From assembly GCF_026385525.1 (NCBI RefSeq), contig NZ_JANIDY010000004.1, positions 1 through 64,000 of the forward strand: a stretch of 64,000 bases of DNA, read 5' to 3'. Below, piece after piece: positions 56,111-64,000 of this stretch. The notes beneath the pieces are model-generated. The model did not search any database, was not told where the DNA came from, and worked only from the letters and a program-made list of their open reading frames with translations. Position 1 is the first letter of the stretch. Every line of letters begins with the position of its first letter. Source of the stretch: Bombella pluederhausensis. GTDB lineage: Bacteria > Pseudomonadota > Alphaproteobacteria > Acetobacterales > Acetobacteraceae. Position numbers and translations under genes: made by a program.

Positions 56111-56379
56111 TTTCCCCCTAAAATTGTTCAAAGAGTTGTCTTCTCAGGCCGGACCGTTATGTGTCTGGATATTCATGAAGATTTCGGTCTTTTTACAAAA
56201 AAATGTGATCGCCCATAAGGCGATTACTCACCATCCCATACCCTATAGCCGAAAGACGATTGATGTTCTTTCCATTATAGGGGAAGGCAGGCCTTGTCTT
56301 TCATCATGATGGACCCATCATGTATGCTTTGCAAAGCAAGACCCTGTGTTTTCACCCGCCTCTGTGCAAGGATCATCTC

Positions 56380-56742
56380 ATGACCCGCAAACTCTATTCT
56401 CTCATCGCCGCTGCCGTACTGGCTGGCTCTGCTGCTCCAGCCATGGCTGAGCCCGGTGGCTGCCTGAAATACGGTGCAGCTGGGGCTGTCGCCGGTCATG
56501 TTGCCAATAAACACACCGTGATGGGCGCTGTAGGTGGCTGCGCTGTTGGCATGTATCAGCGCCACAAATACCGCAAGAGCATCGCCGAGAAAGCAGCCCT
56601 GTGGGACAAAGAGCACCCTGCAGACAGCAAGCAGAACGGCTCTGGCTGGTGGCAGAAGAATCACTCCAACGCTGCCAATGTGCAGAAAGCCCAGTGGTAT
56701 GATGCCGAGCACCCGAATGGCGATGCTCAGGCCTCTCACTAA
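56380..56742 (+). CDS. Small secreted hypothetical protein
   Basis: A protein of 120 residues: signal peptide (LYSLIAAAVLAGSAAPAMA), then a short Gly/Ala-rich segment (YGAAGAVAGHVANKHTVMGAVGGCAVG) with a glycine-zipper-like pattern and two Cys (GGCLK, GGCAV). The C-terminal half is Lys/His/Asn-rich. AAGGATC precedes the ATG. Similar Gly-zipper small periplasmic proteins are of unknown function. Confidence 0.7.
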   Translation: MTRKLYSLIAAAVLAGSAAPAMAEPGGCLKYGAAGAVAGHVANKHTVMGAVGGCAVGMYQRHKYRKSIAEKAALWDKEHPADSKQNGSGWWQKNHSNAANVQKAQWYDAEHPNGDAQASH

Positions 56743-56768
56743 GGGCTAATTGTTCCTTCGTGAACAAA

Positions 56769-56799
56769 GAAAACCCGGCCAAGTATGGCCGGGTTTTTT
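56769..56799. terminator. Bidirectional terminator between the small secreted gene and hemH
   Basis: Stem AAACCCGGCC/GGCCGGGTTT with a six-base loop and T runs on both strands, placed between the convergent ends. Confidence 0.88.
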
Positions 56800-56824
56800 C
56801 ATGTTCAGACTCCCGGTTTCCTTC

Positions 56825-57856
56825 TTAAAACTGGAACCCCTTAATGGCCTGACGAGACAGGGTCTCCAAAAGCGTAACAGCCTCTGGGGCATCATTCAGG
56901 CAAGGAATGAAGGCAAATTCCTCACCGCCTGCTTCCATGAACTCCTCACGGACTTCACGACCAATTTCATCCAGCGTTTCGATACAGTCCGCCATGAAGC
57001 CGGGCATAATGACGGCAATTTTCGTGATTCCCTGCTTCGGCAGAGCGGAAATATAAGGCGCCGTGTAGGGTTGCAACCATTCCATCGGTCCAAAGCGAGA
57101 CTGGAAGGTCAGAGGAACCTCCTCCTCACTCAGTCCCAATGCCGCCGCCAGAGCCTTGGTTGTACGGACACATTCATCCCGATAGGAATCACCTTTCTCC
57201 ACGAACTCCTTCGGCAAACCATGATAGGACGCTACAAGACGCTGCGGCTTAAAGGACAGCCCTTCATAAACCCGGCGTACTGATGCCGCCAGAGCCTCAA
57301 TAAACTGCGGATGATCGGGGAAAGATGGCACTGTCAGCACCGAAGGCTGACGCCGCAGACGCATCAACGCACGGAAAAGCTGGTCATTCGCCGTTGCGGT
57401 AGTCGTTGCTGAATATTGCGGATAAAGCGGAATATGAACGATACGATCACAACCCTGATCCATCAGTTCCGCCAGAGCCTGCTTTACGGAAGGCGTGCCA
57501 TAGCGCATCCCCCAGGCCACCGGGATTCCGTCTGGTGCCAGACGCTCCGCCAGCCCTTCCGCCTGCTTGCGGGTAAAGACACGTAAAGGAGATGCATTCT
57601 CCTCCTTGTCCCAGATGCGGGCATAGTTAGCGCCACTGGCAGAAGGCCTGCGGGCCAGCACCAGCGTATTGAGAATCGGCTGCCAGATGAGCGGATGGGC
57701 CTCAATCACCCGGCGATCTGAAAGAAACTCCTTCAGATAGCGGCGGACAGAGAAATAACCCGTATCATCTGGCGTACCGAGATTGACGAGAAGAACACCA
57801 ACCCGCCCCCCGGAGGGAACAGGCGTGCGAGGAGGCGTGTAAGTGAAATAAGACAT
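56825..57856 (-). CDS. hemH: Ferrochelatase
   Basis: A protein of 343 residues: GVLLVNLGTPD at the N-terminus, PLYPQYSATTTATANDQ, ASYHGLPKEFVEKGDSYRDEC with the active-site His, and the FQSRFGPMEWLQPYT block. Inserts Fe(II) into protoporphyrin IX to give haem, used by cytochromes such as those of petABC. Convergent with the gene before it. Confidence 0.96.
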   Translation of the reverse strand: MSYFTYTPPRTPVPSGGRVGVLLVNLGTPDDTGYFSVRRYLKEFLSDRRVIEAHPLIWQPILNTLVLARRPSASGANYARIWDKEENASPLRVFTRKQAEGLAERLAPDGIPVAWGMRYGTPSVKQALAELMDQGCDRIVHIPLYPQYSATTTATANDQLFRALMRLRRQPSVLTVPSFPDHPQFIEALAASVRRVYEGLSFKPQRLVASYHGLPKEFVEKGDSYRDECVRTTKALAAALGLSEEEVPLTFQSRFGPMEWLQPYTAPYISALPKQGITKIAVIMPGFMADCIETLDEIGREVREEFMEAGGEEFAFIPCLNDAPEAVTLLETLSRQAIKGFQF

Positions 57857-57980
57857 AGCTCATCCACTATGGAGACAGCACCGCCTTTTGGAAAGAGGAT
57901 TTCACTTACACTCTTTTACAGGCATAATTTATGAAAAGGCTCTCCCCATAAGGAAGAACCTTTCCAAAAAGTAACACTGT

Positions 57981-59045
57981 TTACGCAGGCTCCTCAGACC
58001 GGGGAACCGGCTGCCAGAGCGGAGAGTCCTTGCCGATCAGATGCTGCTCATCAAGGCTCTCAGCAATCTGCACGGCATTGAGGGCTGCCCCCTTACGAAG
58101 ATTGTCCGACACACACCAGAAGGCCAGACCATTCTCCACGGTCGGGTCGATACGCAGGCGAGACACATAGGTGTCATCCTCACCTACGCATTCAATCGGG
58201 GTGACATAACCGCCATCTTCCCGCTCGTCCCGCAGGATAACACCCGGAGCCTTACGCAGGGCTGCACGGGCCTTTTCCAGATCAACCGGCTTCTCGCACT
58301 CAATGCTGATAGCCTCGGAATGGCCGATAAAAACCGGCACACGCACGCAGGTGGCAAACACCTTGATATCCGGGTCCAGAATCTTGCGGGTCTCGACCGC
58401 CATCTTCCATTCTTCCTTGGTAGAACCATCTTCCATGAAGCGGTCGATATGCGGAATCAGGTTGAAGGCGATCTGCTTGGTGAACTGGGCAACAGTCGGC
58501 GGGTCATTTACGAAGCTGCCCTTCGTCTGGCTGAACAGCTCATCCATGCCGGACTTTCCAGCCCCGGACACGGCCTGATAGGTGGACACCACAACACGCT
58601 TGATACGGAACAGATCGTGCAGCGGCTTCAGCGCCACCATCATCTGGGCCGTGGAACAGTTAGGGTTGGCAATGATGCCCTTACGGGCCTTCTTCAGGGC
58701 AGCGGCATTCACTTCCGGCACCACGAGCGGCACACCCGGCTCCATACGGAAATGAGATGTATTGTCCACAACCAGACATTTCGCTGCAGCAGCCTTAGGC
58801 GCATATTTGGCAGACACCGCCCCACCGGGGGAGAACAGGGCAATATCCCAGCCCGTAAAATCGAATGTCTCCAGATTCTGAATTTTCAGAACCTTCTTCT
58901 CACCAAAGGACACTTCACGCCCAGCGGACCGGGCAGAGGCCAATGCCACGATGTCATCCACCGGGAACTGACGTTCTGCCAGCGTCTTCAGAATCTCACG
59001 CCCGACAGCCCCCGTAGCCCCAACGACTGCAACCCTGTAACCCAT
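57981..59045 (-). CDS. asd: Aspartate-semialdehyde dehydrogenase
   Basis: A protein of 354 residues: AVVGATGAVGREILKTLAER, catalytic ANPNCSTAQMMVAL with Cys130, and AVSGAGKSGMDEL. NADPH-dependent reduction of aspartyl phosphate to the semialdehyde, shared by the lysine/diaminopimelate, methionine and threonine branches. The start at 59045 follows GGGAG/GAGAG; the upstream 22 codons are not part of the family. Confidence 0.96.
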   Translation of the reverse strand: MGYRVAVVGATGAVGREILKTLAERQFPVDDIVALASARSAGREVSFGEKKVLKIQNLETFDFTGWDIALFSPGGAVSAKYAPKAAAAKCLVVDNTSHFRMEPGVPLVVPEVNAAALKKARKGIIANPNCSTAQMMVALKPLHDLFRIKRVVVSTYQAVSGAGKSGMDELFSQTKGSFVNDPPTVAQFTKQIAFNLIPHIDRFMEDGSTKEEWKMAVETRKILDPDIKVFATCVRVPVFIGHSEAISIECEKPVDLEKARAALRKAPGVILRDEREDGGYVTPIECVGEDDTYVSRLRIDPTVENGLAFWCVSDNLRKGAALNAVQIAESLDEQHLIGKDSPLWQPVPRSEEPA

Positions 59046-59127
59046 TCTCTCATTCTCCCTCAGGCGGGACACATCCCGCCCTGTCTTATTCAGAACCCAT
59101 CCGGGCCCCATTATATAAGGATTGTCA

Positions 59128-59766
59128 TTACCCGATGAAGGGCCACCGCTTGCAAAAGGCAGAAAAACGATGACGCATCAGCTCATACCGGGCCCGACCA
59201 TCCTGCGCCATGTAATTAAGCTGCACCGTATAGCGTGGCCCTACATAAGGGCGATGACCATGCCATGTATCCGGTCCGTTCGGGAAAATGACCAGCGTTC
59301 CCCCTACCGGAGGGACTTCACTGGCATAGTCCTCCACATCATCCGGCCCGTTAAGAAAGCGCAGGCAGCCCCCCTTATGATCCCAGTCCTTTGCGGGGTC
59401 ATTCAGGTAAAGCAGGATAGTCACACGCTTGGAGGCACTATCCCTATGGATGCGCCCGTCCTTGGCTCGTGTCTGGCCACGCATCGTCACCATGCTGGGC
59501 GCAGACCGTACATCCAGCCCAAATTTCTCCGAAACAATCTCTTTCAACTGCGGCCCGGCAAACTCCTCCATCATGGCTTTCAGCTCCGGATGCAGCTTCA
59601 GCGCCCCGATGGGGAAAGACCCGCCCGCCTGTATCTCCGGCAACAACGAGACCACACGAGCAAGAGACGGCCCTGTGAGAAAATCCGGCACCACGATGTG
59701 AGGACATGGCCCCTGCCGGACCATGACCTGCCTTACGGCCTCATAATTCAGAGAAATTGCGCTCAT
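59128..59766 (-). CDS. 2OG-Fe(II) oxygenase family protein
   Basis: About 212 residues with the double-stranded beta-helix iron-binding facial triad His107, Asp109 (RIHRDSASKRVTILLYLN) and His169 (DTWHGHRPYVGPRYTVQLN), with Arg178 for 2-oxoglutarate. Likely hydroxylates a protein or small molecule using 2-oxoglutarate and O2; the target is not visible. An ATG 13 codons upstream is an alternative start; neither has a clear ribosome-binding site. It is followed by asd on the same strand. Confidence 0.83.
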   Translation of the reverse strand: MSAISLNYEAVRQVMVRQGPCPHIVVPDFLTGPSLARVVSLLPEIQAGGSFPIGALKLHPELKAMMEEFAGPQLKEIVSEKFGLDVRSAPSMVTMRGQTRAKDGRIHRDSASKRVTILLYLNDPAKDWDHKGGCLRFLNGPDDVEDYASEVPPVGGTLVIFPNGPDTWHGHRPYVGPRYTVQLNYMAQDGRARYELMRHRFSAFCKRWPFIG

Positions 59767-59908
59767 AATGGCCGCCACGCTACCGCTCCCCGTCAGGGCA
59801 GGCAAGCCGTCCTGATATGTCTGACGACAAGGTGAGGGAAGATTTTGCCTTCACGGCATGATCGGTTAAAAATACGCTCCCAGCGAGGCAAGAAGGAAAG
59901 ATGCCATC

Positions 59909-62611
59909 ATGACGGGCTCACCGAACCATCAGAATGCGATCAATGGCGAGAATATCGCCTATCTCGGTGAGCTATACGCCCAATGGCTGAAAGACCCTGC
60001 CGCCGTTCAACCCGAATATGACACGCTGTTCACCACCATGGGCGACCCCACGGGAGATGAAACAGCCACACATGGCCCTGCCTCAGAGGCTGACCTGCGT
60101 GATGAACGGCTGAAGGAAGCCTTCCGCCTCTGTGGTCATCTTCAGGCAGAGCTGGACCCACTAGGCCTGCGCCCTGCCCGCCAGATTGATGCCCTCACCC
60201 CCGACAGCCGGACAGACCCCGCCCTGCTCGCCCGCCTGAAACGGGCCTATTGCGGACCGATCGGGGCTGAGTTCATGCATCTTCAGGACAGCCAGCAGCG
60301 GCAATGGTGGATCGACCGTCTGGAAGAAAAACCGGCAACGGCCCTCCCCCTCTCGCAGGAACGCATCCTGAGCCTGCTGACCCATGCGGAAGGTTTCGAG
60401 ACCTTCTGCCAGCAGCGTTTCACCGGGATGCGCCGTTTTGGTCTTGAAGGTGGGGAAAGCCTGATCGTTGCCCTTCAGGCCCTGCTGAATGAAGCGGCAC
60501 GGGATGGCGTACGCTCCATCTCCCTCGGTATGCCCCACCGGGGGCGGCTGAATGTCATGGCCAACATTCTGCGCAAACCCTATGCAGCCATCTTCAGCGA
60601 ATTTGCAGGCAAGGCTTTCTATCCGGAAGGCATCCGGGTGTCCGGTGACGTAAAATATCATCTGGGCACCACGACCACCATCCGTCAGGGCCGCAACGAG
60701 ATCCGCATCTCCCTCCTGCCCAACCCTTCCCATCTGGAAGCCGTGGACCCGGTCGTGCTGGGCCGTGTCCGGGCCGATCAGGATAAGGACAAGGATGAAG
60801 ACCGCCAGAAACATCTGGGCATTCTCGTGCATGGGGATGCCGCCTTTGCCGGTCAGGGCGTGGTGTATGAGACGCTCCAGCTCTCCCAGCTGGAAGGCTA
60901 CCGCACAGGTGGGACGGTGCATCTTATCATCAACAATCAGGTCGGTTTCACCACCAGCCCGAACTCTGCCCATTCCGGCATCTGGAACACCGATGTCGCC
61001 AAGACGGTGCAGGCCCCTATCCTGCATGTGAATGGCGACAACCCGGAAGCCGTGGCCCGCTGTGCCGCTCTGGCCCATGAATGGCGGAAAACCTTCGCCA
61101 GCGACATCGTGGTGGACATCATCAGCTATCGCCGTCATGGCCATAACGAGACGGATGATCCCGCCTTCACGCAGCCTGCGATGGTGCAGACCATCAGCCA
61201 GCACCCGACATTGCGTACCCTCTACGCCAAGAAAATTCTGGCCGAGACGGACATTCACCCTGCCGAGGTGGATGCCCTCTGGGATGATGTGCAGTCCCAG
61301 CTTCACCGGGCCTTTGAAGAGGCCGACACCTACCAGCCGGACCCGACCGACTGGCTGGATTACAGCCCGCAGGACCCCACCCGCCTGTTGGATACGCCAG
61401 AACGCATCCAGCCCATGACAGGCGTACCCCTGCCCCGACTCCAGCAGGTTGGTGAGGCCATGACGGCCATTCCAGCGGATTTCACTGTCCATCCCCGTCT
61501 GGCCCGTCAGCTTAAAGCGAAACAGACCATACTCGCCGAGGGTGGCCCTGTGGACTGGGCTACGGCAGAAGCCCTCGCCTTCGGCACACTGGCCCTTGAT
61601 GGCCACGCCATCCGCCTCTCCGGGCAGGATTGTGGACGAGGCACCTTCAGCCAGCGCCATGCTGTACTGACGGACCAGCATACAGGCCATCATTATACAC
61701 CACTGGCCCATATCGCCCCCCGACAGGCCCCCGTGAATGTATGGAACTCTCCCCTCTCCGAATATGGCGTGATGGGGTTTGAATATGGCTACTCACTGGG
61801 CAACCCGGATGCGCTGGTCCTGTGGGAAGGGCAGTTTGGTGACTTTGCCAATGGGGCGCAGATCATCATCGACCAGTTCCTCGCTGCCGGGGAAACAAAA
61901 TGGCTACGAACATCTGGCCTGACCCTTCTCCTGCCCCATGGCTATGAAGGCGCAGGGCCGGAACATTCCTCCGCCCGACCGGAGCGTTTCCTTCAGCTCT
62001 GTGCCGAGAACAACATGCGGGTCTGTATGCCCTCCAGCCCGGCGAGCTTCTTCCATCTGCTCCGGCGACAGATCGCCCGCCGTTGCCGCAAGCCGCTGAT
62101 CGTCTTCAGCCCCAAATCGCTCCTGCGGCACAAGCAGGCCGTCTCCCTGCTCAGCGATATGGGGCCACAGACACGCTTCATGCCCGTCATTGCTGATGCA
62201 GCCTGCACGGCTGGAGCAAAACGGGTCATATTGTGCAGCGGCAAAGTCTATTACGACCTGCTCCAGAAACGGGATGAAGCTGGACTGAAACACTGCGCCA
62301 TCATCCGGCTGGAGCAGCTCTATCCCTTCCCCCATCACGCCCTTGCCGAGGAGCTGGGCCACCACCCGCAGGCAAAGGACATCATCTGGTGTCAGGAAGA
62401 GCCGGAAAATGGCGGGGCATGGCAGTTCGTGGACAGACGCATCGAAGCCTGCCTGCGTGAAGCGGGCCATACCTGTACTCGTCCTCATTATGCCGGACGC
62501 AAAGCCTCCGCCTCCCCAGCGACCGGATTACCAAGCATCCATCAGGCCGAGCAGGAAACACTCGTCCGGCAGGCTCTGGGGCTGGAAGCGGCTCCCACAA
62601 CCATCGACTGA
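59909..62611 (+). CDS. sucA: 2-oxoglutarate dehydrogenase E1 component
   Basis: A protein of 900 residues, somewhat short of the E. coli length: N-terminal helix with ENIAYLGELYAQWLKDP, catalytic thiamine-diphosphate region SLGMPHRGRLNVMANIL and HGDAAFAGQGVVYET, and C-terminal ERFLQLCAENNMRVCMPSSPA. Decarboxylates 2-oxoglutarate in the 2-oxoglutarate dehydrogenase complex. Instead of sucB, trpB follows 30 bp later. Confidence 0.95.
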   Translation: MTGSPNHQNAINGENIAYLGELYAQWLKDPAAVQPEYDTLFTTMGDPTGDETATHGPASEADLRDERLKEAFRLCGHLQAELDPLGLRPARQIDALTPDSRTDPALLARLKRAYCGPIGAEFMHLQDSQQRQWWIDRLEEKPATALPLSQERILSLLTHAEGFETFCQQRFTGMRRFGLEGGESLIVALQALLNEAARDGVRSISLGMPHRGRLNVMANILRKPYAAIFSEFAGKAFYPEGIRVSGDVKYHLGTTTTIRQGRNEIRISLLPNPSHLEAVDPVVLGRVRADQDKDKDEDRQKHLGILVHGDAAFAGQGVVYETLQLSQLEGYRTGGTVHLIINNQVGFTTSPNSAHSGIWNTDVAKTVQAPILHVNGDNPEAVARCAALAHEWRKTFASDIVVDIISYRRHGHNETDDPAFTQPAMVQTISQHPTLRTLYAKKILAETDIHPAEVDALWDDVQSQLHRAFEEADTYQPDPTDWLDYSPQDPTRLLDTPERIQPMTGVPLPRLQQVGEAMTAIPADFTVHPRLARQLKAKQTILAEGGPVDWATAEALAFGTLALDGHAIRLSGQDCGRGTFSQRHAVLTDQHTGHHYTPLAHIAPRQAPVNVWNSPLSEYGVMGFEYGYSLGNPDALVLWEGQFGDFANGAQIIIDQFLAAGETKWLRTSGLTLLLPHGYEGAGPEHSSARPERFLQLCAENNMRVCMPSSPASFFHLLRRQIARRCRKPLIVFSPKSLLRHKQAVSLLSDMGPQTRFMPVIADAACTAGAKRVILCSGKVYYDLLQKRDEAGLKHCAIIRLEQLYPFPHHALAEELGHHPQAKDIIWCQEEPENGGAWQFVDRRIEACLREAGHTCTRPHYAGRKASASPATGLPSIHQAEQETLVRQALGLEAAPTTID

Positions 62612-62641
62612 TCCTTCATTCAGAACGTAAAGACACACATC

Positions 62642-63874
62642 ATGCCAGCAGATACATCCATCACCAGCCAGCTCAATTCCCTCCGCACCGGGCCGGATGA
62701 ACGGGGTCATTTCGGAATTCACGGGGGCCGTTTCGTGGCCGAAACCCTCATGCCCCTGATGCTGGAACTGGAAAAAGCCTACAACCACGCCAAAACTGAC
62801 CCGCAGTTTCAGGAGGAGCTGGATTATTACCTCCGCCATTATGTGGGGCGCCCCAGCCCCCTCTGGCACGCAAAAAGACTGAGCGAAACACTCGGTGGGG
62901 CGCAGATTTACCTCAAACGGGAGGAGCTGAATCATACAGGCTCCCACAAGCTGAACAACGTGATGGGACAGATTCTTCTGGCCCGCCGCATGGGCAAGAC
63001 CCGCATTGTGGCCGAGACCGGGGCCGGACAGCATGGCGTAGCCACCGCCACCGTCTGCGCCCTTTTCGGGCTGGAATGTGAAATCTACATGGGGGCCACC
63101 GATGTGGAGCGACAGAAGCCCAATGTCTTCCGCATGCATCTGCTGGGGGCCAAGGTACATCCCGTCACGGCGGGGGCTGGCACACTGAAAGATGCCATGA
63201 ATGAGGCCATGCGGGACTGGGTAGCCAATGTGGAGAACACCTACTTCCTTGTCGGCACGGTTGCCGGGCCGCACCCTTACCCGGCCATGGTGAGAGACTT
63301 CCAGTCCATCATCGGGACGGAAGCCCGTGAGCAAATACAGGAACAGACAGGCCGCCTGCCGGATGCCGTCATTGCCGCCATTGGGGGCGGGTCCAACGCC
63401 ATGGGTATCTTCCATCCCTTCCTTGATGATGCCGATGTCCCGCTTTACGGCGTGGAAGCCGCTGGTCTGGGACTGGATAGTGGCAAGACAGCCGCCTCCA
63501 TCGCTCGTGGCAAGCCCGGCGTCCTACATGGCAACCGCACCTATCTGCTTCAGGATGACCACGGGCAGATCACGGAAGCCCATTCCATCAGTGCCGGGCT
63601 GGATTATCCCGGTATCGGGCCGGAACATTCATGGCTCAACGACATTGGCCGGGTAAACTATGTCAGCGCCACGGACCAGCAGGCCCTTGAGGCATTCCAG
63701 ACCCTCACAAGGCTGGAGGGCATCATCCCGGCACTGGAAAGTGCCCATGCCGTGGCCCATGCCATCGTGATGGCCCCGACCATGAAAAAAGACCAGACCA
63801 TCATCGTCAATCTGTCTGGCCGGGGGGACAAAGATGTCCCCACCGTTGCGGCCCATCTGGGCGTGAAACTGTAA
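62642..63874 (+). CDS. trpB: Tryptophan synthase beta subunit
   Basis: A protein of 410 residues: [13 protein letters not shown] with the PLP Lys103, [20 protein letters not shown], and the phosphate-binding GGGSNAMG. Condenses indole and serine to tryptophan. 11 bp before trpA. Confidence 0.97.
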   Translation: MPADTSITSQLNSLRTGPDERGHFGIHGGRFVAETLMPLMLELEKAYNHAKTDPQFQEELDYYLRHYVGRPSPLWHAKRLSETLGGAQIYLKREELNHTGSHKLNNVMGQILLARRMGKTRIVAETGAGQHGVATATVCALFGLECEIYMGATDVERQKPNVFRMHLLGAKVHPVTAGAGTLKDAMNEAMRDWVANVENTYFLVGTVAGPHPYPAMVRDFQSIIGTEAREQIQEQTGRLPDAVIAAIGGGSNAMGIFHPFLDDADVPLYGVEAAGLGLDSGKTAASIARGKPGVLHGNRTYLLQDDHGQITEAHSISAGLDYPGIGPEHSWLNDIGRVNYVSATDQQALEAFQTLTRLEGIIPALESAHAVAHAIVMAPTMKKDQTIIVNLSGRGDKDVPTVAAHLGVKL

Positions 63875-63885
63875 GGAGAGCCACC

Positions 63886-64000
63886 ATGAGCCGCATCAAA
63901 GCCTGTTTCGACCGCCTGAAAAAAGAGGGGCGTGGTGCCCTGCTTCCCTATCTGGAGGCTTTCGACCCGGACCGGGAAACCTCTCTGGCCCTGCTGCGCC
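63886..64000 (+). CDS. trpA: Tryptophan synthase alpha subunit, 3'-truncated by window edge
   Basis: Frame of 38 codons running to the window end: MSRIKACFDRLKKEGRGALL then PYLEAFDPDRETSLALLR, the usual TrpA N-terminus. AAGGAG precedes the ATG. With trpB it forms the tryptophan synthase complex; alpha releases indole from indole-3-glycerol phosphate. Confidence 0.9.
   Translation, partial: MSRIKACFDRLKKEGRGALLPYLEAFDPDRETSLALLR

Overview
The window is chromosomal DNA of an acetic acid bacterium (Acetobacteraceae, Alphaproteobacteria); I cannot name the genus. The evidence is the high GC with compact operons, a Hint_2-type protein with the C-terminal domain usual in this family, the gene orders dnaK-dnaJ-dapB and metK-trmB, a separate petABC cytochrome bc1 operon, and electron-transfer flavoprotein genes next to ETF-ubiquinone oxidoreductase. 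Most of the 64 kb is ordinary housekeeping sequence. The accessory material is concentrated in the first 10 kb.

Layout. 1-3.8 kb: 3' part of a large repeat-rich autotransporter. 3.9-6.6 kb: two small genes with colicin-V-like 15-residue double-glycine leaders, on either side of an oppositely oriented Hint-domain protein. The two small genes also share an upstream leader of about 120 bp. 7.0-9.9 kb: tRNA-Glu(TTC), then an AT-richer island with one DUF262/DUF1524 (GmrSD-like) restriction-type gene and a decayed LysR-like remnant. 10-15.7 kb: an esterase, phoU-phoB-phoR, and a coupled hydrolase/sugar-isomerase pair. 15.8-19.6 kb: L-serine dehydratase and small genes. 19.7-25.8 kb: an RND permease and petABC. 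25.8-32.1 kb: aldo/keto reductase, a two-component system followed by a small secreted protein and a SIMPL protein, and an HtrA protease on the opposite strand. 32.4-38.1 kb (minus strand): hrpB, apt, a Bcr/CflA-type MFS pump, a TVP38 protein and a Nudix hydrolase. 38.4-46 kb: a strongly codon-biased MFS transporter, a LOG protein, murA, dcd, and a minus-strand operon of lipoprotein, glycosyltransferase, an unlisted 58-residue ORF and an EamA transporter. 46.1-52.4 kb: dnaK with a recognisable sigma-32 promoter, dnaJ, dapB, metK and trmB. 52.5-56 kb: ETF-QO, etfB, etfA and tRNA-Pro(CGG). 56.3-64 kb: a small secreted protein, hemH, asd, a 2OG-Fe(II) oxygenase, sucA, trpB and the start of trpA.

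How the genes fit together. Electron flow is well represented: ETF to ETF-QO to quinone to cytochrome bc1, with 2-oxoglutarate dehydrogenase E1 supplying carbon oxidation. Amino-acid synthesis (dapB, asd, trpBA, metK), envelope functions (murA, HtrA, lipoprotein/glycosyltransferase operon) and phosphate sensing (PhoU/B/R) make up the rest. The best candidate for something undescribed is the microcin-like pair with its duplicated control region and the Hint protein between them. No exporter or immunity gene is visible in the window, so a working system would depend on genes elsewhere.
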